Positions 30,132 to 38,812 of a stretch of 64,000 nt of DNA are shown one piece after another; the first letter of the stretch is position 1, and every line of letters begins with the position of its first letter. The position numbers and the translations under genes were made by a program. The stretch comes from Paenibacillus turicensis (GTDB taxonomy: Bacteria; Bacillota; Bacilli; Paenibacillales; Paenibacillaceae). The stretch lies in the NCBI RefSeq assembly GCF_017873435.1, contig NZ_JAGGKG010000014.1:1-64000 (forward strand), in the 5' to 3' direction. The notes beneath the pieces were generated by a model. It was not told where the DNA came from, did no database searches, and was given only the letters and a program-made list of their open reading frames with translations.

Positions 30132-30956
30132 ATGAAAGAACAATTTTCTAAATTGTTTGGTTTAACCGAACGAAGCAGTGGAGACGAAGTGAAACAAATT
30201 TCCGTTGAAGAGGTTGTCAGCAGCCCATATCAACCGCGGACTATTTTTGATGAAGAAAAAATTGATGAGTTATGCCAAACGATTAAAACGTTAGGTGTAA
30301 TCCAACCTATCGTTGTGCGACAACGTAATGGAAAGTATGAAATCATTGCAGGCGAAAGACGTTGGCGAGCAGTTAAAAAACTAGGGAATGATACAATTCC
30401 TGCTATTGTTAAAGATTTTAATGATTCTCAAGCAGCTTCGATTGCATTGATTGAAAATCTCCAGCGTGAAGGCTTAACTTCAATTGAAGAGGCAGTAGCG
30501 TATCAGAATCTGATTGACTTACATCAGCTTACGCAAGAAAGTCTTGCTCAGCGATTAGGTAAAAGTCAATCTACGATTGCAAATAAGATTCGCTTGCTCC
30601 AACTTCCTGATGTAGTGAAAACTGCATTAATGGAACGTAAAATTACAGAACGCCATGCAAGAGCGTTATTGTCTTTAGATACCGAAGAATTGCAGTTAAA
30701 GGTTTTAAACGAAATTATTGCTAAAGACTTAAATGTTAAACAAAGTGAAGCAAGGATCGCTTTTTATAAACAATTGTCTCAAAATAAAAATAAAAAGAAA
30801 CGCATTTCTTTTACTAAGGATGTTCGTTTAGCATTAAATACGATTAGACAATCGATAGATATGGTATCAGATTCAGGGCTGGAAATTAAAACGGCAGAAA
30901 GTGATCATGAGGATCACTATGAAATTGTGATTAAAATTCCTAAAAATAAATCATAA
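30132..30956 (+). CDS. noc: nucleoid occlusion protein Noc
   Basis: A 274-residue ParB-family CTPase-type DNA-binding protein that blocks division over the nucleoid. It has an N-terminal amphipathic helix (MKEQFSKLFGL), boxes I and II (QPRTIF, IAGERRWRA, SIALIENLQRE), a helix-turn-helix (LAQRLGKSQSTIANKIRLL) and the Noc-typical KITERHARALL. The start at ATG 30132 follows Noc homology; the frame opens at a GTG five codons upstream, inside AGGTGG. It is upstream of soj-parB, as in Bacillus subtilis. Confidence 0.95.
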   Translation: MKEQFSKLFGLTERSSGDEVKQISVEEVVSSPYQPRTIFDEEKIDELCQTIKTLGVIQPIVVRQRNGKYEIIAGERRWRAVKKLGNDTIPAIVKDFNDSQAASIALIENLQREGLTSIEEAVAYQNLIDLHQLTQESLAQRLGKSQSTIANKIRLLQLPDVVKTALMERKITERHARALLSLDTEELQLKVLNEIIAKDLNVKQSEARIAFYKQLSQNKNKKKRISFTKDVRLALNTIRQSIDMVSDSGLEIKTAESDHEDHYEIVIKIPKNKS

Positions 30957-31100
30957 CTATTTTCAATTTTGAGCGTTAATTATATGTAATGACTATTTTC
31001 ATTAATGAATATTTTCATTTATATGTGCAGAGTAGTAGGAGCATAGCTGTTTATCATCAGGCGCTTGTTTAATGAAGTGACATATGCCATCCCCAAAGCG

Positions 31101-31175
31101 AGCGTGATTGATGATATTACGCTTGTGTCTTTTTGTAGCGACAGCTTAAGAGGATGGGAGAAGCCCTCTTTGTTT
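31101..31175 (+). terminator. hairpins between noc and soj (candidate noc terminator)
   Basis: AGCGTGAT/ATTACGCT (31101-31123) is followed by TGTGTCTTTTT, and a second small stem AAGAGG/CCTCTT (31148-31170) is followed by TGTTTG. Either could terminate noc. TTGACA at 31174-31179 may be the -35 of a soj promoter, but no good -10 follows at the right spacing. The rest of 30957-31273 shows nothing I can name. Confidence 0.45.
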
Positions 31176-31273
31176 GACAACTTGATTATAAGAACTACAA
31201 AAAGATTTCTAACGAAGGTAGAGCAGTTATAATTTTATGATTGTGTTACCGGAATTATATTGAGGTGAAAAGT

Positions 31274-32035
31274 TTGTCTAAGATTATTGCGATTGCAAAT
31301 CAAAAGGGAGGCGTCGGTAAAACGACAACTTCTGTAAATTTAAGTGCGGGGTTGGCATCAATAGGTAAACGTGTTTTACTGATTGATATTGATCCGCAAG
31401 GGAACACAACAAGTGGGGTTGGCGTTAATAAAGCAGACGTTGAGAATTGTATTTATGATGTTTTAATTAATGAAGTTGATCCTAGGGAAGCGATCGTACC
31501 CACGATGGTTGATGGCCTATCGATTATTCCTGCAACAATTCAATTAGCAGGTGCAGAAATTGAGCTTGTCCCAACAATTTCAAGAGAGGTACGCTTAAAA
31601 AGGGCAATTTCACAGGTGAAAGCTCAATTTGATTATGTCATTATTGATTGTCCACCATCATTAGGTATATTAACCATTAATTCATTAACTGCTGCTGATT
31701 CAGTCCTTATTCCTATTCAATGTGAATATTATGCGTTGGAGGGATTAAGTCAGTTATTGAATACAGTACGCTTAGTCCAGAAGCATTTAAATACTTCGTT
31801 GCAAATTGAAGGTGTTTTATTAACAATGTTTGATGCACGGACAAACCTTGGTATTCAAGTTATTGAAGAGGTTAAGAAGTACTTCCAACAAAAGGTATAT
31901 AAAACAGTTATTCCTCGTAATGTAAGATTGAGCGAAGCGCCTTCACATGGACAATCCATTATTACGTATGATCCAAAATCTAAAGGTGCTGAAGTTTATT
32001 TAGAGTTGGCAAAGGAAGTGGTTTCCTATGAATAA
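31274..32035 (+). CDS. soj: chromosome-partitioning ATPase Soj/ParA
   Basis: A 253-residue ParA-family ATPase controlling DnaA activity and origin segregation together with ParB. It opens MSKIIAIANQKGGVGKTTTS with the deviant Walker A at 11-18; DIDPQGNTT and IIDCPPSLG follow. The start is TTG 31274, six bases after GAGGTG; the frame opens 11 codons earlier without family-like sequence. It overlaps parB by eight bases. Confidence 0.97.
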   Translation: MSKIIAIANQKGGVGKTTTSVNLSAGLASIGKRVLLIDIDPQGNTTSGVGVNKADVENCIYDVLINEVDPREAIVPTMVDGLSIIPATIQLAGAEIELVPTISREVRLKRAISQVKAQFDYVIIDCPPSLGILTINSLTAADSVLIPIQCEYYALEGLSQLLNTVRLVQKHLNTSLQIEGVLLTMFDARTNLGIQVIEEVKKYFQQKVYKTVIPRNVRLSEAPSHGQSIITYDPKSKGAEVYLELAKEVVSYE

Positions 32036-32870
32036 GCGTTTAGGTAAGGGATTAGATGCATTAATTCCGTCACTTTCTGTTAAAGAAGATGACAAGGTAA
32101 TAGAAATACCTTTGAATCAATTGCGTGCCAACCCATACCAACCTCGTAAATCTTTTGAAGAAGATGCTATTCGAGAATTGGCTGAGTCGATTCGTGAGCA
32201 TGGGGTAGTTCAACCAATTATTGTTCGAAGTGTATTGAAGGGTTACGAAATTATTGCAGGTGAACGGAGATTCCGTGCATCACAATATTGTGGAAATACA
32301 ACAATACCTGCAGTGGTTCGCACATACTCAGATCAGCAAGTGATGGAAATTGCACTAATTGAAAATTTACAACGTGAAAATTTAAATGCAATGGAAATTG
32401 CGGTTGCATACCAAGGATTAATGGATCAATTCAAATTAACTCAAGAAGAATTATCTTTAAAGGTTGGGAAATCACGTTCTCATATTGCTAATTTTTTACG
32501 TCTACTGTCTTTACCTGAAGAGGTGAAGGATAATGTTTCACGTGGAACACTATCAATGGGACATGCACGTGCATTAGCTGGTTTAAAGGATACTGAGATC
32601 ATAAAAGATTTAGCAACACAATGTATAGATCATGAATGGAGCGTTCGTCAGTTAGAGGATGCTGTGGGGCAGTTAGATCGTAATAAAAAACAGAAGACAA
32701 AGGTTCAAAATAAAAAACGTGATCCATATATTGATGAAGTAGAGGAATATTTGAGAGAGCGTTACAAAACAACAGTCAAGATTAAACCAAATAAAGATAA
32801 GGGTAAAATTGAAATTTCCTATTATAACCAACAGGATTTACAAAGATTATTAGATCTATTGAACGGATAA
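32028..32870 (+). CDS. parB: chromosome-partitioning protein ParB/Spo0J
   Basis: A 280-residue ParB that binds parS and spreads as a CTP-dependent clamp. It opens MNKRLGKGLDALIPS and carries NPYQPRKSFEEDA, the CTP-binding IIAGERRFRA, IALIENLQRENLN and the helix-turn-helix LSLKVGKSRSHIANFLRLL, with a C-terminal dimerisation domain. It overlaps soj. A parS site lies within the gene. Confidence 0.98.
   Translation: MNKRLGKGLDALIPSLSVKEDDKVIEIPLNQLRANPYQPRKSFEEDAIRELAESIREHGVVQPIIVRSVLKGYEIIAGERRFRASQYCGNTTIPAVVRTYSDQQVMEIALIENLQRENLNAMEIAVAYQGLMDQFKLTQEELSLKVGKSRSHIANFLRLLSLPEEVKDNVSRGTLSMGHARALAGLKDTEIIKDLATQCIDHEWSVRQLEDAVGQLDRNKKQKTKVQNKKRDPYIDEVEEYLRERYKTTVKIKPNKDKGKIEISYYNQQDLQRLLDLLNG
32534..32549 (-). 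promoter_or_regulatory. parS site inside parB
   Basis: On the minus strand this reads TGTTCCACGTGAAACA, matching the parS consensus TGTTNCACGTGAAACA. Bacillus subtilis also has a parS inside spo0J, so the intragenic position is conserved. Here it encodes part of VSRGT. Confidence 0.92.
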
Positions 32871-32973
32871 GTTTATTATAATGACATAGCTATCTTGGTT
32901 ATAGTATTTTTTTCCAAGAGGTTATGTCATTCTTATCTCGAAAAGAAGTAAAATTTTTTGGAGGTGAAACTTC

Positions 32974-34143
32974 CTGAATAAGCAATCCGTTATATATTTG
33001 GATCATGCTGCAACCTCTTGGCCAAAACCTCCGACTGTAATTCAAGCAATTACTGCAGCGATGGAAGCACCAATCACAAGTTCGGGAAGAGGGAGCCATA
33101 GTATGGCGTTAAGTGCTGGTAGAATATTGCTGGAAGCACGAATGAAAATAGCGCAATTATTTCATGTAAAAAATGAAAACCAAATTGTGTTTACAGCAAA
33201 TACTACAGAAGCACTAAATTTGGCCATTAAAGGATTTTTAAAGCCGGGTGACCATGTTGTTACTACGATGTTGGAGCATAATTCAGTACGGAGACCGCTA
33301 GAGTTTTTGCATAGAACACAAGGGGTTATAGTGGACTATGTTGAGGTGGATGAAGAGGGACATCTAGATTTGGAGAAGGTTAATGCGGCCTTTAAACCAA
33401 ATACAAAGATGTTAATTTGTTGCCATAGTTCTAATCTGCTAGGAAGCATTTTGCCGATAGGCGATTTGGCACAGATTGCACACCAACATGGTGCAGTAAT
33501 TGCAGTAGATGCTGCTCAAACAGCTGGAATTTATCCTATTGATGTACAGCAGTTAGGGATTGATTTGCTTGCTTTTCCTGGACATAAAGGATTGTTGGGT
33601 CCACAAGGTACAGGGGGATTATATATTGCACCACAAATCGAGCTTCAGCCACTCATCCATGGGGGGACAGGGAGTCAGTCAGAGGAGCTTGAGCAACCAA
33701 AGGTATTGCCTGATCGTTATGAAGCAGGGACAATCAATACAGCTGGAATTGCAGGATTAAAGGCAGGTATAGAGTTTGTTTTAAGCTATGGAGTAGACAA
33801 TATATATGACCATGAATGGAAACTAACACAATCTCTTATGGAAAAACTGATAGAAATACCTAATATTTCCTTAATTGGCCCTCGAATAGGAAAACCAAGA
33901 ACAGGCATTGTTTCTTTTAACCTATTAAAAAGGGATGCGTCAGAGGTTGCTTTTCAATTAGATCGATATCATCAGATTGCAGTGAGAGCGGGTTATCATT
34001 GTACTCCATTAGCGCATCAATCTGCACATACTACTCATGCAGGTGCTGTACGTGTTAGTGTAGGTTATAATACTACAGAAGATGATATTTCTAGACTTGT
34101 TCAGGCTGTCAAATGTATTGAAGCAGGGGAACAATTTTACTAA
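32974..34143 (+). CDS. cysteine desulfurase-like class V aminotransferase (CTG start)
   Basis: A PLP-dependent enzyme of the NifS/SufS-like class V aminotransferase group, 389 residues when read from CTG 32974. Fold and cofactor markers are YLDHAATSWPKPP at the N-terminus, TANTTEALNLAIKG, AVDAAQTAGIYPIDV and the PLP lysine in FPGHKGLLGPQGTGG. The end carries VRAGYHCTPLAH with the Cys expected in the loop of cysteine desulfurases. GGAGGTG (32960-32966) is seven bases before the CTG, the frame is closed by TGA at 32965, and the only other candidate is TTG 32998, which has no ribosome-binding site and removes the first beta strand. The sulfur acceptor is unknown. Confidence 0.88.
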   Translation: MNKQSVIYLDHAATSWPKPPTVIQAITAAMEAPITSSGRGSHSMALSAGRILLEARMKIAQLFHVKNENQIVFTANTTEALNLAIKGFLKPGDHVVTTMLEHNSVRRPLEFLHRTQGVIVDYVEVDEEGHLDLEKVNAAFKPNTKMLICCHSSNLLGSILPIGDLAQIAHQHGAVIAVDAAQTAGIYPIDVQQLGIDLLAFPGHKGLLGPQGTGGLYIAPQIELQPLIHGGTGSQSEELEQPKVLPDRYEAGTINTAGIAGLKAGIEFVLSYGVDNIYDHEWKLTQSLMEKLIEIPNISLIGPRIGKPRTGIVSFNLLKRDASEVAFQLDRYHQIAVRAGYHCTPLAHQSAHTTHAGAVRVSVGYNTTEDDISRLVQAVKCIEAGEQFY

Positions 34144-34273
34144 AGAATCTCATAAAAGAATTGTATATAATAGTTGTATGAAAATAGTGATATAAAAATA
34201 GTGATATAAAAAGTTGTATGGAATATCGTATGAGCAGCATAACCACCTTAATGCTAGAGGAGAAGAAGTTGGA

Positions 34274-34777
34274 ATGTCAGATTTGAATCAATTAATTTCA
34301 GAGCAGTTGTTTTTGATACTTGGTGGTTTAGTTGTTGTTGTATTTTTAATGTTGATATGGAATTTTGTACAGGGTCATAAGCTTCGTAAATTGAGAAGAA
34401 AATATGAGGCAATGATGAAAGGTACAGGCGTTGAAAACTTAGAGGATTTACTTGTGGATCTGAAGATACAACAGGATAAAATTGAAGATCGACAGGAAGA
34501 GCAGGGTAATCAGCTTCGTTCTATATTTAATTGGATTCCGAAACAGCACACTAAGGTTGGGATAAAGCGTTACAATGCATACGGTGAACGTGGAAATGAC
34601 TTGAGTTTTTCGATTGCATTGTTAAGTGAAGAACAGGATGGCTTTGTAATTACTGGTTTATATAATCGTGATGGTAGTTATGTATATGCCAAAGCAATAG
34701 CTAACGGTGAATCAAGTCATACGTTGTCACCAGAAGAGAAGGAAGCAATTACTTTGGCTCAAACGAGTGGGAAATAA
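34274..34777 (+). CDS. DUF4446 family membrane-anchored protein
   Basis: A 167-residue protein with one N-terminal membrane segment (about residues 12-32, LFLILGGLVVVVFLMLIW), a charged coiled-coil-prone stretch (KLRKLRRKYEAMM to EDRQEEQGNQL) and a C-terminal DUF4446 domain (VGIKRYNAYGERGNDLSFSIALL). Function unknown. AGGAG lies 11 bases before the ATG at 34274. It sits between the class V aminotransferase and yyaC, an order I associate with Paenibacillus. Confidence 0.85.
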   Translation: MSDLNQLISEQLFLILGGLVVVVFLMLIWNFVQGHKLRKLRRKYEAMMKGTGVENLEDLLVDLKIQQDKIEDRQEEQGNQLRSIFNWIPKQHTKVGIKRYNAYGERGNDLSFSIALLSEEQDGFVITGLYNRDGSYVYAKAIANGESSHTLSPEEKEAITLAQTSGK

Positions 34778-34795
34778 TTGTAGGCTTCATTTATT

Positions 34796-35404
34796 CTACA
34801 ATGCAGATTTACGCAAATTATAATTCCATTGCTTCATTGCTGAATGAAGGCTAGCTGCGATAATTTCGGAAAGTGTCATAACGAGGCTAAGCCTTGTATT
34901 TTGCAAAACAAAATACTCCATAAAACCGCCGACATTAACGATGCCTGTAAGATGGATATCGCCAACCGGCGGTAATTGTTTATTTACACCTGCTCCAGGT
35001 TTAAGCGGGCCTTTAACCACTTGGATTGAACCGACACTGCTGCTTTGTCCAAGGCAGGCATCAATTCCAATTATAAATGGATTAGTGAATTTTTGTTCAA
35101 TTTCATTTATTGTTTCACCCAAATTTACGGCATGGACGGGTTGATCAAGCGTACCGTATAAATGGAAAAATGAGCTATTGTGTTTTGCTAATGAGGTGCC
35201 AACTAATGGACCAAGACAATCTCCAGTGGAGCGGTCTGTTCCAATACAAACGACGACAACCTGTTGTCCAGGTGTAACTTGTGATAGATGGAGTAGTAGT
35301 CGATGTGCAACAATAGAATGAACGTCTGGTTCAGTATGTGGAACTTTTAAGCAGCTTAATTCAGATGGATTATTTCTAGGGAATATTGGTGACAATGTGA
35401 TCAC
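34796..35404 (-). CDS. yyaC: spore protease YyaC
   Basis: A 202-residue YyaC protein, a relative of the germination protease GPR. Recognisable segments are VVVVCIGTDRSTGDCLGPLVG, IGIDACLGQSSSVGSI, PGAGVNKQLPPVGDIHLTG and VGGFMEYFVLQNTRL. It is convergent with the DUF4446 gene (18-base gap with only a weak ATTGTAG/CTACAAT stem) and divergent from the DUF3343 gene. Its role in spore outgrowth is inferred. Confidence 0.93.
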   Translation of the reverse strand: MITLSPIFPRNNPSELSCLKVPHTEPDVHSIVAHRLLLHLSQVTPGQQVVVVCIGTDRSTGDCLGPLVGTSLAKHNSSFFHLYGTLDQPVHAVNLGETINEIEQKFTNPFIIGIDACLGQSSSVGSIQVVKGPLKPGAGVNKQLPPVGDIHLTGIVNVGGFMEYFVLQNTRLSLVMTLSEIIAASLHSAMKQWNYNLRKSAL

Positions 35405-35488
35405 TCCTCTTCTTTGGACAATTGTTTATGGATTATTAGTATATGGAAAAAATATGAATTATATACTGTGACTAAAGGAGTGGGACTT

Positions 35489-35755
35489 GTGGAAGAGTGG
35501 TTAGTCATGGCATTTGACTCTACACAACAGGCGCTCAGGGCTGAAATGCTACTAGAGTTTGCAGAGATTGAAATAGATTTATGTCCAACACCAAAGGAAA
35601 TAACTGCTGCATGTGCATTATCAATTAATTTTCCAGCTCATTATTTAAGTAAGGTAAGGCAAATTATAGAGGAGCAGGAAGTAGAGATTCGGGGTATTTT
35701 TATAAAGCAGGCTATAGATACAGATAATATAGACAATATGTATGCTGAACTATAA
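35489..35755 (+). CDS. DUF3343 domain protein
   Basis: An 88-residue protein of the DUF3343 family, small proteins proposed to act in sulfur or selenium handling. It opens MEEWLVMAFDSTQQALRAEMLLE and has the family PTPKEITAACALSI segment with one cysteine. The GTG at 35489 follows AAAGGAG by eight bases; the open frame extends 25 codons upstream. Its proximity to a cysteine desulfurase-like gene fits a sulfur role, as inference. Confidence 0.85.
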   Translation: MEEWLVMAFDSTQQALRAEMLLEFAEIEIDLCPTPKEITAACALSINFPAHYLSKVRQIIEEQEVEIRGIFIKQAIDTDNIDNMYAEL

Positions 35756-35844
35756 ACGATGTTCACATAGATTTATGATGGAATTATGATGAAATCTAAA
35801 TCGATAAATACACCTTAATGTGGATGTGGAGTGAGGAGGGGAGT

Positions 35845-36714
35845 ATGTATAAGCTACTTAGTAGTGGGACAGACGGGGCAGACCCGTTAAATGAAGTTAC
35901 AAAATGGTCTGATACCTTATTTAAATCCTTCACGAATGCGGAGATGTGGGAGAGAATAATGTTCTCAAGCCTTCGCATTGTTCTCATCTTTATTTTGACA
36001 CGGATCGCGATTCGTATTATTTATAAAGTGATTGATCGCTCTTTAAAGCGAAAGGATAAGAGTCGGTTGAAAATGAACCGTAGGCGGTTCGTGACTCTAG
36101 GTAAATTACTTAAAAACGTAACCTCGATCGTAAGTAATCTAATTATGGTTATGCTCATTTTTGGCGAGTTTGGGTTTGATGTCAGACCACTTTTGGCGGG
36201 GGCAAGTGTGCTTGGCTTAGCAATTGGTTTTGGTGCACAAAGCTTAGTGAAGGATGTAATGACTGGATTTTTTATCATTTTAGAGGATCAATTTGCAGTT
36301 GGCGATGTTATCCAGACAGGTACCTTAAGAGGAACGGTAGAAATGATTGGATTACGCTCTACACGACTTGTAAGCTCAACAGGGGAAGTGCACATCATTC
36401 CTAACGGAATATTTACGAATGTCACTAATTATTCTGTGGGTAATTCGGTAGCGATTGTTGATGTTCCTTTTAGCACTGATAAACAATATGAAGAAACTAC
36501 AGCTTTAATGAAGAAAGCTATGCAAAAGTTAGCGGAGGAAAATGAATATATTACTGAAATGCCGACGGTATTGGGAATTCAGACGTTAAGCACAACCGAA
36601 TTTATGCTACGTATTATGTGCAAGTGCCCAGTGGGTGCAAAATCAGAGATTGAGCGGTTAATTCATAAATATGTAAAGCAAGCGTTGGAGCAGCAAGCAG
36701 AGGTTAGCGTATAA
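35845..36714 (+). CDS. mscS: small-conductance mechanosensitive channel (MscS family)
   Basis: A 289-residue MscS-type channel that opens under membrane tension to release solutes. It has three membrane segments (about 40-60, 85-105, 108-128). The pore helix TM3 reads LLAGASVLGLAIGFGAQSLVKD with the Ala/Gly packing pattern; the cytoplasmic beta domain follows (IIPNGIFTNVTNYS). GAGGAGGGGAG precedes the ATG at 35845. Confidence 0.95.
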   Translation: MYKLLSSGTDGADPLNEVTKWSDTLFKSFTNAEMWERIMFSSLRIVLIFILTRIAIRIIYKVIDRSLKRKDKSRLKMNRRRFVTLGKLLKNVTSIVSNLIMVMLIFGEFGFDVRPLLAGASVLGLAIGFGAQSLVKDVMTGFFIILEDQFAVGDVIQTGTLRGTVEMIGLRSTRLVSSTGEVHIIPNGIFTNVTNYSVGNSVAIVDVPFSTDKQYEETTALMKKAMQKLAEENEYITEMPTVLGIQTLSTTEFMLRIMCKCPVGAKSEIERLIHKYVKQALEQQAEVSV

Positions 36715-36817
36715 AGGTTAGTATTTAGAAATACTAAAAATTATGCTGTTAAGTTAAGGCTTGAATATTAATCTAAAATGTGAGTTTAATTTGAACGTTG
36801 AATGGTGGGGGATTAAA

Positions 36818-37027
36818 ATGGAACGGAAGCAGTTTCAATTAGGTGATATTGTACAAATGAAAAAAAACCATCCTTGTGGCAGTAATGAGATGGAGATCAT
36901 TCGGATGGGAATGGATATTAGAATTAAATGTGTAGGCTGTAAACATAGTGTCCTTGTACCGAGGGCAAAATTTGAAAAAAATATGCGTAAGGTACTGCGT
37001 TCGGCTCCACCAGAAAATGATGCTTAG
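36818..37027 (+). CDS. DUF951 domain-containing protein
   Basis: A 69-residue protein of the DUF951 family found near rpsF in Firmicutes. It opens MERKQFQLGDIVQMKKNHPCGSN-type and has Cys residues in HPCG and KCVGCKHSV that could bind a metal. The ATG at 36818 follows GGTGGGGG; the upstream part of the open frame is not family-like. Function unknown. Confidence 0.9.
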   Translation: MERKQFQLGDIVQMKKNHPCGSNEMEIIRMGMDIRIKCVGCKHSVLVPRAKFEKNMRKVLRSAPPENDA

Positions 37028-37051
37028 AGAATAAATGAAGTCGTTAAATTA

Positions 37052-37080
37052 TTGCATTGAAATATTGGAGATGATATAAT
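37052..37080 (+). promoter_or_regulatory. tRNA-Ser promoter
   Basis: TTGCAT (37052-37057), a 17-base spacer and TATAAT (37075-37080), 31 bases before the tRNA. Confidence 0.8.
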
Positions 37081-37111
37081 TTTAGTTACGTGTTTAAGTA
37101 AATAATTAGCT

Positions 37112-37202
37112 GGAGAAGTACCCAAGAGGCTGAAGGGACCGCACTCGAAATGCGGCAGGTCGGGCAACCGGCGCATGGGTTCAAATCCCATCTTCTCCGC
37201 CA
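37112..37202 (+). tRNA. tRNA-Ser (anticodon CGA)
   Basis: A 91-base class II tRNA. The acceptor stem GGAGAAG pairs with CTTCTCC, followed by G and an encoded CCA. The anticodon stem CCGCA/TGCGG holds the loop CTCGAAA with anticodon CGA (decodes UCG). The long variable arm (GGTCGGGCAACCGGCGC region) is typical of serine tRNAs. The T arm is ATGGG-TTCAAAT-CCCAT. Confidence 0.97.
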
Positions 37203-37209
37203 GCATGAG

Positions 37210-37249
37210 GTCGTTAATTTAACAGATTAACGGCTTCTTTCTTTTTATC
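37210..37249 (+). terminator. tRNA-Ser terminator
   Basis: GTCGTTAAT/ATTAACGGC stem (37210-37234), followed by TTCTTTCTTTTT. It lies eight bases after the tRNA. Confidence 0.85.
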
Positions 37250-37937
37250 TTTGCCAAGAAGGAAAAGTCTTAATTTTCTAACTTAAAATTTTGATGCAGA
37301 GTAGCTACATATATAATAGAAGAAACTCGTTTTAACTTTAGTAAAAAGCACTACATTTGTGACCAAATATAATATGCTAGAAGCTGAATGCAGCAATTAG
37401 GTCATTACAATATTATGTGATTATTTATCATGTTACATAAGCTTAGCTTATCTAAAACAATAAATGAGAAAAATGACCTTTTTTAAGGGTCCTTTTTTTC
37501 AACGTAAAAGATAATCTTTTACGATTTATAAAGTAAAGTGTACACTCCAGGGAGACACACTCCACTTGTACGAGACGACGGAACTGATTTGGATGATAAC
37601 ACTGATTTGAAACATCTGAGATTAAACACGTCTTAAAGGAAGAGGGGTCTTCTTTTTGAAACGCAAGTAGTTATTGACCATTTGCATGGCTAAAGCTACT
37701 TACGATTTAACGTGCTTCATTTTCTTTAGCTTCGAAATTTGAGTGAATAACAATCCTGATCTTGATGGCGTTTCGCTACGTTGTCCAACGGAACCACACC
37801 TCTCTTGTCCGTCGTCTCTAAAGGTATTATGCTACAGGCTTATGCCTTTTATGCATGAAAAAAATAATAAAATTAGTTTTGACTTAAATTATAAATGCGA
37901 CTCTAATATAGAGCGAAGGTAGGCACACTTAGGCACA
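37250..37937. other. long non-coding gap with several inverted repeats
   Basis: About 690 bases without a supportable gene. There is a terminator-like hairpin near 37473-37498 (GACCTT...AAGGGTC, then seven T). A perfect 11-base inverted repeat GAGACGACGGA/TCCGTCGTCTC lies at 37572-37582 and 37808-37818. A short GAAGA/TCTTC stem with five T lies near 37643-37658. AAGTAG/CTACTT arms lie within the interval. A structured RNA or the remains of a mobile element are both possible. No similarity to the hairpin repeat family was found. Confidence 0.4.
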
Positions 37938-38135
37938 TTAATGAACACGTGCTTTCTCTGCCTTTTTCCACTTCCGATCTTTATTGCTTGTTTCAGGGAA
38001 CTTTTCACCACGTTCAAGTTTTATCCGTTTTGGATTTTGAATTTCAGTGTGGAAGCTTCTTGCTTCACCCACTTCCGTATATATACCTGGGTTAGGAGCT
38101 TTGTCACCTGGTTCAAATTCTGTTTGTTCACCCAT
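37938..38135 (-). CDS. YjzC family protein
   Basis: A 65-residue basic protein resembling Bacillus YjzC. The family hallmarks are an opening MGEQTEFEPGDKAPNPGIYTE, the central NPKRIKLERGEKFPETSN and a basic tail. AAAGGGGA lies five bases before the ATG at 38135; the frame opens seven codons upstream. It is on the minus strand between tRNA-Ser and rpsF. Function unknown; YjzC-type proteins occur in spore formers. Confidence 0.85.
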   Translation of the reverse strand: MGEQTEFEPGDKAPNPGIYTEVGEARSFHTEIQNPKRIKLERGEKFPETSNKDRKWKKAEKARVH

Positions 38136-38373
38136 ATAAATCCCCTTTCTTGTCATTGTTAATTTGTAAAACCTAATTTAGTGTTTCTATTATGAAGAAG
38201 CTTCATGTACGATTATTTTTAACTGGAAAGCAAGATACTGTTAATGAAAGTATTTAAAAATTTAAGATTGGATTTATTTAACGAATTTATGTTGAAGCTT
38301 GAAGTCAATACTTTAACGCACATTGGCTTATAGAAATATGTCATAATCGATTGTATTGGAAGAGAACATTTGC

Positions 38374-38402
38374 TTGCATTCACTAATAAAATTTGATATA
38401 TT
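38374..38402 (+). promoter_or_regulatory. rpsF operon promoter
   Basis: TTGCAT (38374-38379), a 17-base spacer and TATATT (38397-38402), 87 bases before the rpsF start. The remainder of the gap 38136-38373 shows no feature I can name. Confidence 0.75.
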
Positions 38403-38437
38403 TATATAGTTCGAGTGTTTATAAACCCTCGATCCTT

Positions 38438-38463
38438 GCTCCCAGGCTTTACAGATTGGGGGC
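38438..38463 (+). promoter_or_regulatory. rpsF leader hairpin
   Basis: GCTCCCA pairs with TGGGGGC (one G-U pair) around a 12-base loop, 11 bases before the AAGGAGG ribosome-binding site of rpsF. In Bacillus, the rpsF leader is bound by S6:S18 for autoregulation. This hairpin is in the right place, but I could not confirm the specific binding motif. Confidence 0.45.
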
Positions 38464-38488
38464 CATAGTCCATAAGGAGGTGAAAATT

Positions 38489-38773
38489 ATGCGCAAATAT
38501 GAATTGATGTACATTATTCGTCCAGAGCTAGAGCAAGAAGCTCTTCAAGCTGTAGTCGATAAGTTCCAAGGCATCATCCAAAACGGCGGTGAAATCACTA
38601 AACATGATGTTATGGGTAAGCGCCGACTTGCGTATGAGATTAACAAGATCCGTGATGGAGTTTATGTATTGGTAAACTTCACTGCAACACCTGATGTTGT
38701 TGCTGAGCTTGAGCGGATTCTTAAGATTTCCGATGAGGTTATCCGTTATCTCATTACAAGAGACGAAGCCTAA
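38489..38773 (+). CDS. rpsF: 30S ribosomal protein S6
   Basis: A 94-residue S6, opening MRKYELMYIIRPELEQEA and containing MGKRRLAYEINK and RYLITRDEA. AAGGAGG precedes the ATG at 38489. First gene of rpsF-ssb-rpsR. Confidence 0.98.
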   Translation: MRKYELMYIIRPELEQEALQAVVDKFQGIIQNGGEITKHDVMGKRRLAYEINKIRDGVYVLVNFTATPDVVAELERILKISDEVIRYLITRDEA

Positions 38774-38812
38774 GTTTAGGTGATTAACACGTAACCGAAG
38801 GAGGGGAATACC

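Noticed and set aside
37720..37937. Degenerate coding gene in the gap after tRNA-Ser
   Set aside because: The plus-strand frames are broken by stops, and none of the translated segments resembled a family I know.
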